The position numbers and the translations under genes are program-made. From the NCBI RefSeq assembly GCF_002920535.1, contig NZ_PQSS01000065.1, positions 1-41,128 on the forward strand: DNA of 41,128 nucleotides, in the 5' to 3' direction. Positions 22,765 through 30,538 of the stretch are shown here, one piece after another; the stretch's first letter is position 1, and each line of letters begins with the position of its first letter. The notes under the pieces are model-generated. The model saw nothing but the letters and a program-made list of their open reading frames with translations. It was not told the origin of the DNA and searched no databases. This stretch comes from Streptomyces sp. Ru71. Its GTDB lineage: Bacteria > Actinomycetota > Actinomycetes > Streptomycetales > Streptomycetaceae.

Positions 22765-23180
22765 ATGTCCGCCTCCGCACACGCCTTCGAGGACAGACCC
22801 CACCAGTCGGTGCTGGTCATCAGCGACCGCCTCGACCACGACCCGATCGGGCTGCTGCCGTGCCCGGTCCCTTTGAAGCACGTGCCCTCACCTCTGTTCA
22901 CCTCCGACGAGTTCCGGCGCGCTCCGCTCGTACTCCTGGACGACCGCAGCTCCACGAACTTCACGCTCCGACACATGCCCCGCCGACCGGGCCTGAGGGG
23001 GCCTCCGACCCAGACGACGCCACGGCGTATCCCCGGGCGGCGGCCATCGGCGCCGAAGCCGTCCTGCCGGCCGGGCAAGACCTGGCCTGGCTGCACCTGC
23101 GCCTGCACGCCGCCACCGACTGCCGCTACGCCCCCTGGGAAGCGCTCCTGCCCGAACCGCCCCCACAGGAGAACAGCTGA
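22765..23180 (+). pseudogene. Frameshifted hypothetical plasmid gene
   Basis: ATG 22765 opens a good frame (DRPHQSVLVISDRLDHDPIG, FTSDEFRRAPLVLLDDRSST). It must shift near 22990, in a G/C run, into the frame reading DPDDATAYPRAAAIGAEAVL and ATDCRYAPWEALLPEPPPQ, which ends at 23180. Joined, it is a protein of about 138 aa of unknown family. The second frame's stop overlaps an ATG at 23180. A homopolymer sequencing error is possible. Confidence 0.6.
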
Positions 23181-23239
23181 TGCCCGACCGTCGCCATTCC
23201 CAGCCGGCCCGCCCTCCCGCGATCCGAAGGAAATCACCG

Positions 23240-23854
23240 ATGCACCCGATCCCCCAGCGCTGTGCGCGCCAGCCGCTGGCAGGCGGGCTGGTGGTGCCGT
23301 GGGTGTCTGTGATCCACGGCGGCCACGCGGCATTCGGCAGTCTCGACGCCGAGCGGGCCCGTACCGCGTTCCTGCACCGCCTGTGCCAGATCTGCGGCCA
23401 GCACCTGGACGAGCGGTGCTTGTTGATCGCGCGCCCGGCCGACGTGACCCAGGGCTGCTCCCCGGAACCGGCGCTACAGCCCGAGTGCCTGCCGTACGCC
23501 GCCGCGCACTGTCCCATGCTCAACGGCACGGCCACGCAATATCGGCAGCGTCCGGTCCAGGCCAGCCACCCGGCCGGGCGGCCCTGCACCGATCCGTCCT
23601 GACCGTGCCCCTCGCTATCGCCCGACGAGGGCCACGCCGCCCGCAGCGGCAGCCCGGCCGACCGGTACGAGGCATGGATGATCCACAGCCGGTACCACCG
23701 CCTGGTCTTCCCGCCGGACCGGCCCGACGTTCCCTCCGGCATCAGCCTCGACGTGCCCGTCCTGCGCAGGCGACTCCTGCGCACCGCCCAGCTCACAGCC
23801 GAGCAGGAACGCCTGACGGGGCTGGTGCGCAGCCTCCTGGACGGCCACCCGTGA
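23240..23854 (+). pseudogene. Hypothetical plasmid gene with in-frame TGA
   Basis: ATG 23240 follows GAAGGA and encodes a Cys/His-bearing protein (GLVVPWVSVIHGGHAAFGSL, HRLCQICGQHLDERCLLIAR, LPYAAAHCPMLNGTATQYR). TGA at 23600-23602 interrupts it, yet the same frame carries on coding-like: PCPSLSPDEGHAARSGSPAD, RYEAWMIHSRYHRLVFPPDR and RLTGLVRSLLDGHP, with a stop at 23854. The full product would be about 204 aa. A nonsense change (for example TGC to TGA) is the simplest explanation; a 121-aa truncated product may still be made. Family not recognised, but the CQICG motif suggests metal binding. Confidence 0.65.
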
Positions 23855-23892
23855 CCCCCACTCGCCCCATCCCTTCGTTGAAGGAGGCTTGT

Positions 23893-24687
23893 GTGATCAG
23901 GCCCGACCCGGCCACGCCCGAGGGCGCAGCCGTCATCGACCTCTACGAGCAGATGAACGCGCTCAATGACCACACCGGCAACTGGCCTGGTGCCGACACC
24001 GTCGACATCCTCGGCGCATGGCTCGACCGGTTCGACTTCACCGGCCCGGTGCCCCGCACACGGCTCGTCGCGGGCAGCGTCTGGGTGCTGCGCCGCCAGG
24101 ACCGTCACGTCGACGAGGTGACGCTGTGGAACGACGAGGACTCCGCGCTGGCCGACCTGGCCGGGCACGTCCGCAGCAGCTGGGACAACCTGCTCGGGGA
24201 CGACGGCATCCCGCAGCACCCACCCCGGAACGACCGCGAGGCCGTCGACCTGTACTACGGGGCGGACCACGCACGTGGAGACGAGCACTACTCGCTGTAC
24301 GCCGACACCATCGGCCGACTGGCGCGAACCCTGCCCGCTCCGGACGGTTTTCGCTTCCCGGACGAGGAGGTCTGCGCCGAGGTCAACAGCGCAGCTGTCT
24401 TCCACCCGATGGCCGGCCTCGACGACGAAGGTCTGCCGTGCATCGAGATCGCCGGAGTCCTGGTCTTCGCCTACCTGGACGCCGACATGCAGGCCGTGCG
24501 GGTCTCAGTTCACCTCGACACCCCCGACGGACTGCTCGTCCACCCCGGACAGACGGTGCCTTTGCATATGGAGGTCGATGACTCCACCGTGTTCAGCGCA
24601 GGAGCCACACCGGCGCCAGCGGCAGCCGGAGGGTGGCGGCAGTGGCCGCGACGGGTGCGCCGCTGGATACAGCGGACGAGGCGTTGA
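23893..24687 (+). CDS. Hypothetical plasmid protein, 264 aa
   Basis: I do not recognise the family. GTG 23893 follows AAGGAGG with five-base spacing. The protein is acidic and soluble, with repeated helices (EGAAVIDLYEQMNALNDH, DSALADLAGHVRSSWDNLL), then a beta-type domain (CIEIAGVLVFAYLDADMQAV, VRVSVHLDTPDG) and a basic tail (WPRRVRRWIQRTRR) that could bind nucleic acid. Its stop codon overlaps the -35 box of the ssb promoter. It may be transcribed with the broken gene upstream. Confidence 0.7.
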   Translation: MIRPDPATPEGAAVIDLYEQMNALNDHTGNWPGADTVDILGAWLDRFDFTGPVPRTRLVAGSVWVLRRQDRHVDEVTLWNDEDSALADLAGHVRSSWDNLLGDDGIPQHPPRNDREAVDLYYGADHARGDEHYSLYADTIGRLARTLPAPDGFRFPDEEVCAEVNSAAVFHPMAGLDDEGLPCIEIAGVLVFAYLDADMQAVRVSVHLDTPDGLLVHPGQTVPLHMEVDDSTVFSAGATPAPAAAGGWRQWPRRVRRWIQRTRR

Positions 24688-24714
24688 CCCCCCTTCAGAA
24701 TACACCATTATTTG
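24684..24714 (+). promoter_or_regulatory. Promoter of the shared plasmid family (site P5)
   Basis: TTGACC (24684-24689), a 16-bp spacer and CATTAT (24706-24711) within CACCATTATTTGAG make the most canonical promoter of the set. TTGACCCCCC is echoed at P6. It lies directly before ssb. Confidence 0.75.
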
Positions 24715-24731
24715 AGATAGGAGGTGTTCGC

Positions 24732-25250
24732 ATGGCCCCGTCGATCATGCACGTGTCGGGCACCGTCACCAGCGACGTCGAATGCCGCTTCACCGAATCC
24801 GGCATCGCCGTCTGCCGCTTCCGCCTCACCGAGACCCCCAGCCAGTGGGACACCGCCACACAGAAGTGGCGCGACGGGACCCCGATCCGCTACGTGTGCA
24901 CCGCCTGGCGCAACCTCGCCCGCAACGCCGCCGAATCCCTCACCAACGGAGTCACCGTCCTGGTCAAGGGCCGCATCACCGAGATCAAGGGCAACTCCAT
25001 CTACCTCAGCGTCGACGACCTCGGCATCAGCCTGCGCCAGCGCATCGCCTACACCGAAGTCAGCCTCCCCCACCCGGCCGCCGCCCCGTCACCTCTCCCT
25101 CTGCGCCGCAGCCCGCTGCCCCGAGCGCACCCCCTCCTCCCACCAAACAGACCGGCAATCCCCCCCGCCTGCTGGGAAGAACAGAGGTCCTCCGGCTGGT
25201 CCAACGCCGCCTCCGGCGCCGACAGCTCCCCCCTTCACACCGGCCACTGA
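24732..25250 (+). CDS. ssb: Single-stranded DNA-binding protein (SSB), 172 aa
   Basis: Residues 1-105 are a standard SSB OB fold: HVSGTVTSDVECRFTESGIA, CRFRLTETPSQWD, the VCTAWRNLARNAAESL helix and VLVKGRITEIKGNSIYLSVD. SSB coats single strands during replication or transfer. ATG 24732 follows ATAGGAGGTG. The C-terminal 65 residues are proline-rich and end SSPLHTGH instead of the usual acidic tip that recruits partner proteins, so the tail may be frameshifted or specialised. It is driven by P5. Confidence 0.9.
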   Translation: MAPSIMHVSGTVTSDVECRFTESGIAVCRFRLTETPSQWDTATQKWRDGTPIRYVCTAWRNLARNAAESLTNGVTVLVKGRITEIKGNSIYLSVDDLGISLRQRIAYTEVSLPHPAAAPSPLPLRRSPLPRAHPLLPPNRPAIPPACWEEQRSSGWSNAASGADSSPLHTGH

Positions 25251-25299
25251 CGCCCTACCCCTGTCTTCCCCTTCTCCACCCACCCCGGCGCGGCACCGG

Positions 25300-25870
25300 T
25301 TCGCCTGCCGGCGCCGCGCCCTGCCCGACAGGCCACCACGCCCGAACCCACCCCGTCCCCCGTGGCCCCCCGCGCCGACCGCCCGCTTCTCCCGGGACCA
25401 AGTCGCCGCCGACCTCGCCGACCACTCCCCCGCCGACGCCTGGCAGCGGCACGTGCGCCGCGACAACAGCAGGCACCTGCGCCTACGAGCACGATGAGGG
25501 TGGTGCCCAGACTCGACCAGACCGCGTGGCTGATGCCCACCTGCAGACCACGGGCGATTGCGGGCACGGGGCGTGTGCGAGGCGATGGACCTGGGCGCCT
25601 GACCCGGCGCGACATCCTGACCGAGCCAGAGCCGGGGCTGTTCACCTGCCACGTCCGAAGTCGTCAGGCGACGGCTACTTCATCCACAACGACGAAACGT
25701 ACATCAGCTCACATCCTGCCCTCTCAAAGCCAACGAGGAAGGCCGCCGCTTCGGCGACCAGGCCGCCTCAAGGTCCCCGGGCGCACGGGCGTGTTCCCTC
25801 TCATCGACTGGGGCTGGGACCGGCAGCAGTGCGAGGCCTACGTCCTGGACCGGTTCAGCCTGCACTGGCC
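25300..25870 (+). pseudogene. Remnants of native plasmid genes
   Basis: Several coding-like patches lie in different frames: RFSRDQVAADLADHSPADAW with QRHVRRDNSRHLRLRAR (stop 25497), TRRDILTEPEPGLFTCHVRS (from about 25597) and GVFPLIDWGWDRQQCEAYVL with DRFSLHWPKS (to about 25880). No frame is continuous. They end where lower-GC DNA begins, so they probably mark genes broken before or by its insertion. Confidence 0.45.
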
Positions 25871-25956
25871 GAAGTCGTACTGTCGATCAGCTCTACGTTT
25901 GTTGATCTTCTCCAGTGGCCTCGCGAGTCGATCCGCTGCAGCCTGGAAGAGACGGC

Positions 25957-27435
25957 ATGGCGATCGGATCTGAGATGAAACATTCCTGCGGCAGTGCAGT
26001 AATTGTGGACCAAACTGCAGTCTGTGAAAGCTCACGACTTCTGGATCACGCTCCAGTTGGGCGAGAATTCGGATTCTACCTGGGAAGAGGGCTCTATTCT
26101 GGAATTGGCCTGCAATACAGGACGGCCATTCAATCGTGGTGGCTTCCCTCAAACGAGGAGCGCTTGATCGAACTGAGCGCACTCTTGGATGCAATACTTC
26201 TATACGAGAACCTGTTCGTCCTCGCTTCCGAGAATCCACCAGACGGCGATCGACTAACTCTGCGGAGCGCTCTTCTCGATCGAGGAATCTTGCGAGTGTT
26301 GGATACGAGGCCTTACTCACATCCCATATCCTCCGAACTGGAATCCTTCCTAGCCAACGCTCACTCAACGGGTTACCGTCTGGACACGTGGCACAGCTTG
26401 GCCGATCCACGTGCAGTGGCTCAGACGGTGCGAGCCTGCCTCGAACTTTCCACACCCCCATCGGGGTGGAGTAGCCATTACGAGCCCAAAGAAGACCTCG
26501 CTGAGGGTCTACGCGGGGCTCTCGAAGGCGTGCTAGCCGACCGCTGGCTGGTCGAGCGCGTCAAGGAGCTGGAGCGCGAATATCACAAGGACCCTCTACG
26601 AGCCCTTGCACTTGAACTACTGGACCACATCGGCTATTTCGAAAGTGGAAGTGTCATCGCGGGAATTTCCCATCTTCGCACGTTCGTCTATTGGAGACTT
26701 TCTGAGCATGCGAACATGCCGTTCTCTCCGTCACTTCGCCGACTAGCTGAATACCATCGAATGACGGAATACGTCAGAGAATCCGCGCAGGAGCGCGTCT
26801 ATGGTGCGGTAGCGGATGCGTTCCGGTCGACAGTAAGTGAAGTATTCGAGGGTGAGCAACCCGCAATTCTTTACCTTCCTCCCGCACTTGCCTTGTTCCT
26901 GGAAACGTTCCGCCGAGGGAAGGACATCACCAAATCGGTAGACCATCTAAGGGAAGAATACGCCCCGCTGCGAAAAATGCTTGCGAAATACCAGGAAGAC
27001 ATATCGAATAGCGCGACCTTGGGTCAAGCACGGACAGCAAAACGCAAGTTCAACGAGTCGCTCACTAGAATATCCGAGAAGTTCGATAACCCGCATCCAG
27101 CATTCGTCAATCAGGCGCTTGACATAGTTCCGAGCGTTGCAAGCATGGCCGCCGATCCGCTAAACGTTGAAAAGTACGCCGAGAACCTTGTCCAGCGCCC
27201 CGTTGAGTGGCTGAGAAACTGGTGGCTAAACAGGCCGCTCAGCCCAATATTCAAGCTGCGGGATCACCTGCTGGCGCTGCGAGACTACGGCAATCTCCTC
27301 CAAGAGGCGACCGGAATAGCCCTGCAAAAAGAACAGATCGGCATTGTCCTTCAAAATCACGTAAAAACAAACACTCTGTTTCGCCACTTGGGTAGAATCC
27401 CGGGGGCGGATCCTACGGATCCGCATGCGGAGTGA
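25957..27435 (+). CDS. Unknown cargo protein, 492 aa, lower GC than surroundings
   Basis: I do not recognise this protein. It is soluble and mostly helical, with charged helices such as NEERLIELSALLDAILLYE, ERVKELEREYHKDPLRALAL and LREEYAPLRKMLAKYQEDIS, and a Trp-rich stretch PVEWLRNWWLNR near the C-terminus. There is no nuclease, helicase or membrane motif I can name. Codons ending in A or T are far more frequent than in neighbouring genes, which marks recent transfer. ATG 25957 follows GGAAGAG; ATG 25975 is an alternative. It stands alone between gene remnants. This isolation and the base composition recall single-gene defence or restriction-type cargo, but that is inference only. Confidence 0.75.
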   Translation: MAIGSEMKHSCGSAVIVDQTAVCESSRLLDHAPVGREFGFYLGRGLYSGIGLQYRTAIQSWWLPSNEERLIELSALLDAILLYENLFVLASENPPDGDRLTLRSALLDRGILRVLDTRPYSHPISSELESFLANAHSTGYRLDTWHSLADPRAVAQTVRACLELSTPPSGWSSHYEPKEDLAEGLRGALEGVLADRWLVERVKELEREYHKDPLRALALELLDHIGYFESGSVIAGISHLRTFVYWRLSEHANMPFSPSLRRLAEYHRMTEYVRESAQERVYGAVADAFRSTVSEVFEGEQPAILYLPPALALFLETFRRGKDITKSVDHLREEYAPLRKMLAKYQEDISNSATLGQARTAKRKFNESLTRISEKFDNPHPAFVNQALDIVPSVASMAADPLNVEKYAENLVQRPVEWLRNWWLNRPLSPIFKLRDHLLALRDYGNLLQEATGIALQKEQIGIVLQNHVKTNTLFRHLGRIPGADPTDPHAE

Positions 27436-27535
27436 ATGAACGCATATCTGTTCGGCCAGGCGGTCCCGACTGACAGCCACATCCAATTCGCCGACTCACC
27501 TATCCGAAGATACATGCTGCTATACAGTGCACCCG

Positions 27536-27897
27536 TGGTCCGGCAAGGCTGCTCCTGCTCGCTGTGTGTTTTCGCCTCCCGCCACGACGTACTGCTCTCC
27601 ATCGGCCGGCGGCCGCGGCTGGCCGCCCCGTACGCTGCGGTGGGACAGGTGCGAGGAGACAGCTTCCGCGCCGACTGCCGCATCATCGATCTGATCCGGC
27701 ACGCCGCAGCCTGCGCAGCGCCCGACCCCGGCGTGGCCTGCCCGGACGACGGCCTGTAGTTCGCGGCCCTCGTGGAGCAGGTCCGCTCAGCCCTGCGGGA
27801 GGGGCCGCGCAGGGAACCCGACCTGCGGCCCGGCGGACTCGGCGGTCGCGTGCGACGGCTGTGCCGGTCCGCTCTGAGATCTCCCGGAAGCCTCTGA
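27536..27897 (+). pseudogene. Native gene remnant with in-frame TAG
   Basis: High-GC coding sequence resumes near 27536 (VVRQGCSCSLCVFASRHDVL, FRADCRIIDLIRHAAACAAP). It is stopped by TAG 27757-27759 but continues in frame (FAALVEQVRSALREGPRREP) to a TGA at 27895-27897. The N-terminal part appears missing, replaced by the lower-GC DNA; an ATG at 27436 could be used but adds an unrelated segment. Family not recognised. Confidence 0.5.
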
Positions 27898-27921
27898 GCT
27901 TTCTTCAAGGGCATACTGCTG

Positions 27922-28263
27922 ATGATGACGACCACCCAGCGCCTCCTCGACCTCGCCGCGGCCGCATCGGCCGGCCACGACGAGGACCTGGTGCTGCTCC
28001 TGCGTGAAGCGAGCGAGCTGTACCAGCAGGGTTTTGCAGACCTGCGGGAGAGGGTGGCGGACCGCTGCGCCGGGCTGTCCGGCCAGGATCTGCTGGCGGC
28101 CGTGACCGCGGCCGGTGTGCCGTGCGACGCCTCTCAGGACCGTGAGGAGCTGATCGTGCTGCTCGCCCTGGCCGAGTGGGAGATGACTCCTGCTGCCCTG
28201 GCCTACTCGGAGATGGCGGAGGACCTGGCTCGCCGCGGGGTGTGTTTGCTTCCCGAGGAATGA
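27922..28263 (+). CDS. Hypothetical helical protein, 113 aa
   Basis: A small, acidic, all-helical protein (TTTQRLLDLAAAASAGHDED, LLLREASELYQQGFADLRE, then LIVLLALAEWEMTPAALAYS). ATG 27922 is followed by a second ATG; AAGGG lies upstream at 27905. It has no recognisable domain. It is a stand-alone gene ahead of promoter P6. Confidence 0.65.
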   Translation: MMTTTQRLLDLAAAASAGHDEDLVLLLREASELYQQGFADLRERVADRCAGLSGQDLLAAVTAAGVPCDASQDREELIVLLALAEWEMTPAALAYSEMAEDLARRGVCLLPEE

Positions 28264-28302
28264 CTTCCTCTTCGCCCCAGCCGGGAAACCTGGGCAGCCT
28301 GC

Positions 28303-28333
28303 TGGACCCCCCTCTCTAACTCCTGCCATTATG
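28303..28333 (+). promoter_or_regulatory. Promoter of the shared plasmid family (site P6)
   Basis: CATTAT (28327-28332) in GCCATTATGTGAG resembles the P5 box CACCATTATTTGAG. TGGACCCCCC (28303-28312) echoes TTGACCCCCC of P5 with a spacer two bases longer. It precedes the HTH gene. Confidence 0.55.
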
Positions 28334-28385
28334 TGAGGTGAGCCGGGCGGGCCGGCTCACTTCCGACAGGACGGACAGTTGTGCC

Positions 28386-29090
28386 ATGACCTCGCGCCGT
28401 GAGCCTCGCCTGGCCGACGCTGCCGAGATCGCGGCAGAACAGGGCCTGACGCCAGCGCGGATCAGCGGCCTCTACAACGACCGCGCCCAGAACGGCTTCC
28501 CGGAGATCGCCGCCATGCGCGGCCGCGCCCGCCTGTGGGATCACGCGAAGGTCAGCGAGTGGTTCGCGAACCGCCCGCCGGCACGACTGCGCAAGCACAC
28601 ACCGCCCGCCCGTGACCCTCAGGACCTGCTGAACGCTGCCGAGGCATCGAGGTTCCTGGGGTACAAGAACCCCAACCAGGTCACCACCTTCGTCCGCGAT
28701 CATCCCGGCTACTTCCCCGACCCGGATGTCGTCGAAGAGCTGGGAACTGCCGAAAACCCCTACCGCCGGCAGCTGTGGCGGGTGCAGACCCTGCTGGGCT
28801 GGATGGCCACCCGCCCTGGTCGCGGCAGGCAAGCCGGCGCCAAGCGCACGGCCCCCGCACTGCCCGACGTTCCCGTCGACGGCGATCCCGACGAGCTGCT
28901 GGGCGCGACTCAAGCCGCGGCGCTGCTGGGGTTCAAGAGCCTCAACTCCTTCTCCAGCAGCCTGTCCCAGGGCAACCTTCCCCTCCTGGAAACTCCTGAC
29001 GCGCTCACCGACAAGGGCGCACGCCGAAGGTGGACGCGCCGACGGATCCTTCAGCAGGCCGCGCAACGGCGGGACACAAAACGGCGGTGA
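28386..29090 (+). CDS. HTH protein with three excisionase-like modules, 234 aa
   Basis: Three related segments resemble MerR/excisionase-type helix-turn-helix modules: ADAAEIAAEQGLTPARISGL (from about residue 10), LLNAAEASRFLGYKNPNQVT (from about 80) and LLGATQAAALLGFKSLNSFS (from about 175). A basic tail (RRRWTRRRILQQAAQRRDTK) follows. Multiple modules imply binding to repeated or extended DNA sites. ATG 28386 is the likely start. The gene is under P6 and is followed directly by the structured segment 29085-29235, a possible target. Function (replication control, recombination directionality or regulation) is not settled. Confidence 0.7.
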   Translation: MTSRREPRLADAAEIAAEQGLTPARISGLYNDRAQNGFPEIAAMRGRARLWDHAKVSEWFANRPPARLRKHTPPARDPQDLLNAAEASRFLGYKNPNQVTTFVRDHPGYFPDPDVVEELGTAENPYRRQLWRVQTLLGWMATRPGRGRQAGAKRTAPALPDVPVDGDPDELLGATQAAALLGFKSLNSFSSSLSQGNLPLLETPDALTDKGARRRWTRRRILQQAAQRRDTKRR

Positions 29091-29108
29091 GCGCCTCTTC
29101 GCTCACCG
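29085..29108 (+). terminator. Stem-loop overlapping the stop of the HTH gene
   Basis: CGGTGAGCG (29085-29093) pairs perfectly with CGCTCACCG (29100-29108) around a 6-nt loop, spanning the TGA at 29088-29090. It is a likely terminator and the first of three consecutive secondary structures. Confidence 0.6.
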
Positions 29109-29118
29109 TCCCATAGGC

Positions 29119-29165
29119 GCGGCATCCGGTTACGGGGCGTTGGTCCCTTGCGGGCCGGATGTCGC
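29119..29165. other. Long stem-loop, 11-bp arms
   Basis: GCGGCATCCGG (29119-29129) and CCGGATGTCGC (29155-29165) form an 11-bp stem with one G-T pair and a 25-nt loop, directly adjoining the three-way-junction structure at 29167. Confidence 0.6.
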
Positions 29166-29166
29166 A

Positions 29167-29235
29167 CGATGGCCGGCATGGCGTGGCTCGCCACCACGCC
29201 CCGCAGCAGCCCCGGCTGCTGCGGACCGGCCATCG
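29167..29235. other. Three-way-junction (cloverleaf-like) inverted repeats
   Basis: An outer stem CGATGGCCGG (29167-29176)/CCGGCCATCG (29226-29235) is perfect over 10 bp. It encloses two adjacent perfect hairpins: GGCGTGG (29180-29186)/CCACGCC (29194-29200) and CCGCAGCAG (29201-29209)/CTGCTGCGG (29216-29224). No gene covers it. Such nested folds occur in single-strand or double-strand origins, transfer origins and structured RNAs; which applies is unknown. Confidence 0.7.
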
Positions 29236-29509
29236 CCGAACTTCTCCCAAGCAGCCGTTTGCTGTTCGCACCGCAGCCCTTGCCGTAGTGGTGGCGCACT
29301 CCCCCGCCGGAAGGAGAGTGCTCTTGCGCACGGGCACGCCCCTTGGTCGGGCCCATGGAGGCCGGTAATGGCGCGGAGCACGAGGCTGTTTCGACTTCGT
29401 GACCACGGTCGGCGCCTGGTGGTGGGGGGTCTGGTCGGGGCTCAGGGGTTTCCTCTGCAGCAACCGACGGTCTGTTCAGCAGACCGCCATGGCCGTGGAA
29501 GGACATGTC

Positions 29510-30424
29510 ATGAGCAGCGCCGTAGGGAGCAATCCGGGAACGACATTGGCCCCGAGTCCCGCTGAGCCCTTGGCCCACCAAGTGCTGGCCGGGCTTGCCC
29601 AGCACCGCATCGCCACGACCAGCCAGTTGCGCCGGATGCTGCGCCCGGACGGCACACGACAGCTAATGTCCCGTGTGCTGAATAGGTTGCGCTCCGACGG
29701 CGTCGTCGACTGCATTGTGCTGCCCGGCGCGAGCCGCACCCGTACCCACGCCTGGTACCTCACGCAGGAGGGCGCGCGGCTGACCCGCGACCTGCCCGTC
29801 TTGCGGGGGCGGCCGCCCTACCCCATCACCTCCACCACGGCAGCGTCGCTGAAGACCCCGCATACGCTCACCGTCGTGCGCGCCCACCTCGCCTTCGCCG
29901 CCAACGCCCGTCGGCTCGGACACGAGCACGGCCCCTGGGACTGGACCCCTGAGGTGTCCCACTCCATCGGCGAGGGCGAGCGGATCGTGGCCGACGCGGT
30001 GATGTACTACACCGTCGTCGAGGGCGAACACCGCAGAAAGCTGCGCGCGTTCGTGGAAGTCGATCGCAGCACCATGAGCAGTGAGCGTCTGGCCGGGAAA
30101 CTGATCGAGTACGCCCGCCTCTTCCAGTACGAGGCCCAACCCGTCGGCCGGCGCAAACAGAGCGCCACAGGACCTGGCTGGCTGCGCTGGTATCCGGCCT
30201 TTCCCCGTGTCCTTTTTGTGCTCACCGGTGCCTCCCGCGCCAGGCTGGAGAACCGGATGAGCGATCTGCAGGCGATGGTGGCTCAGCACCCGCTCGTAGC
30301 GGGACTCGCCCGGGAAGTGGGGATGGGAGCCGCCGTCTTGGAAGACTTGGAGGAGCACGGTCCCGCCCCCAGCGTGTGGAGGCCGTTGGCCGGCGGCAAG
30401 CCTCGCCCGTGGACGGATCTATGA
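29510..30424 (+). CDS. Replication-relaxation family protein, 304 aa
   Basis: The order of elements fits the replication-relaxation family (PF13814): an N-terminal winged helix (QVLAGLAQHRIATTSQLRRM, MSRVLNRLRSDGVVDCI, YLTQEGARLTRD), a linker with LKTPHTLTVVRAHLAFAANA, then the RLGHEHGPWDWTPEVSHSI and ADAVMYYTV/AFVEVDRSTMSSERLAGKLI core with its acidic/Lys residues. Members are plasmid-encoded and thought to help replication, with poorly known activity. ATG 29510 follows GGAAGGA with seven-base spacing. The structured DNA 275 bp upstream may be a replication site. A 14-bp-stem terminator follows. Confidence 0.85.
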   Translation: MSSAVGSNPGTTLAPSPAEPLAHQVLAGLAQHRIATTSQLRRMLRPDGTRQLMSRVLNRLRSDGVVDCIVLPGASRTRTHAWYLTQEGARLTRDLPVLRGRPPYPITSTTAASLKTPHTLTVVRAHLAFAANARRLGHEHGPWDWTPEVSHSIGEGERIVADAVMYYTVVEGEHRRKLRAFVEVDRSTMSSERLAGKLIEYARLFQYEAQPVGRRKQSATGPGWLRWYPAFPRVLFVLTGASRARLENRMSDLQAMVAQHPLVAGLAREVGMGAAVLEDLEEHGPAPSVWRPLAGGKPRPWTDL

Positions 30425-30456
30425 GTCGCCCAGGTGAGCGATAGCAGTTGACCATC

Positions 30457-30490
30457 CTGCCGCCCCGGGACGCTACTCCCGGGGCGGCAG
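30457..30490. terminator. Bidirectional stem-loop terminator, 14-bp stem
   Basis: CTGCCGCCCCGGGA (30457-30470) pairs perfectly with TCCCGGGGCGGCAG (30477-30490) around a 6-nt loop, between convergent genes ending at 30424 (+) and 30539 (-). Confidence 0.8.
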
Positions 30491-30538
30491 GCGTATGTCT
30501 CGAGCTGTCCTGGCCGCTTGATCAGCGTGCCCTCGCTG

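Noticed and set aside
21193..24687. An 1164-codon plus-strand frame spanning the ParB-like gene and beyond
   Set aside because: Most of it is a GC-rich shadow of ParB and non-coding DNA. Only the parts from 22765 (first frame of the broken gene) and from GTG 23893 are protein-like.
27436..27759. Reading the frame from ATG 27436 as an intact 107-aa gene
   Set aside because: The first 33 residues come from the lower-GC insert, and coding-like sequence continues past the TAG, so it is better read as a gene remnant.
29367..29565. Small plus-strand frame upstream of the replication-relaxation gene
   Set aside because: No ribosome binding site, Arg/Gly-rich translation and overlap with the better-supported start at 29510.
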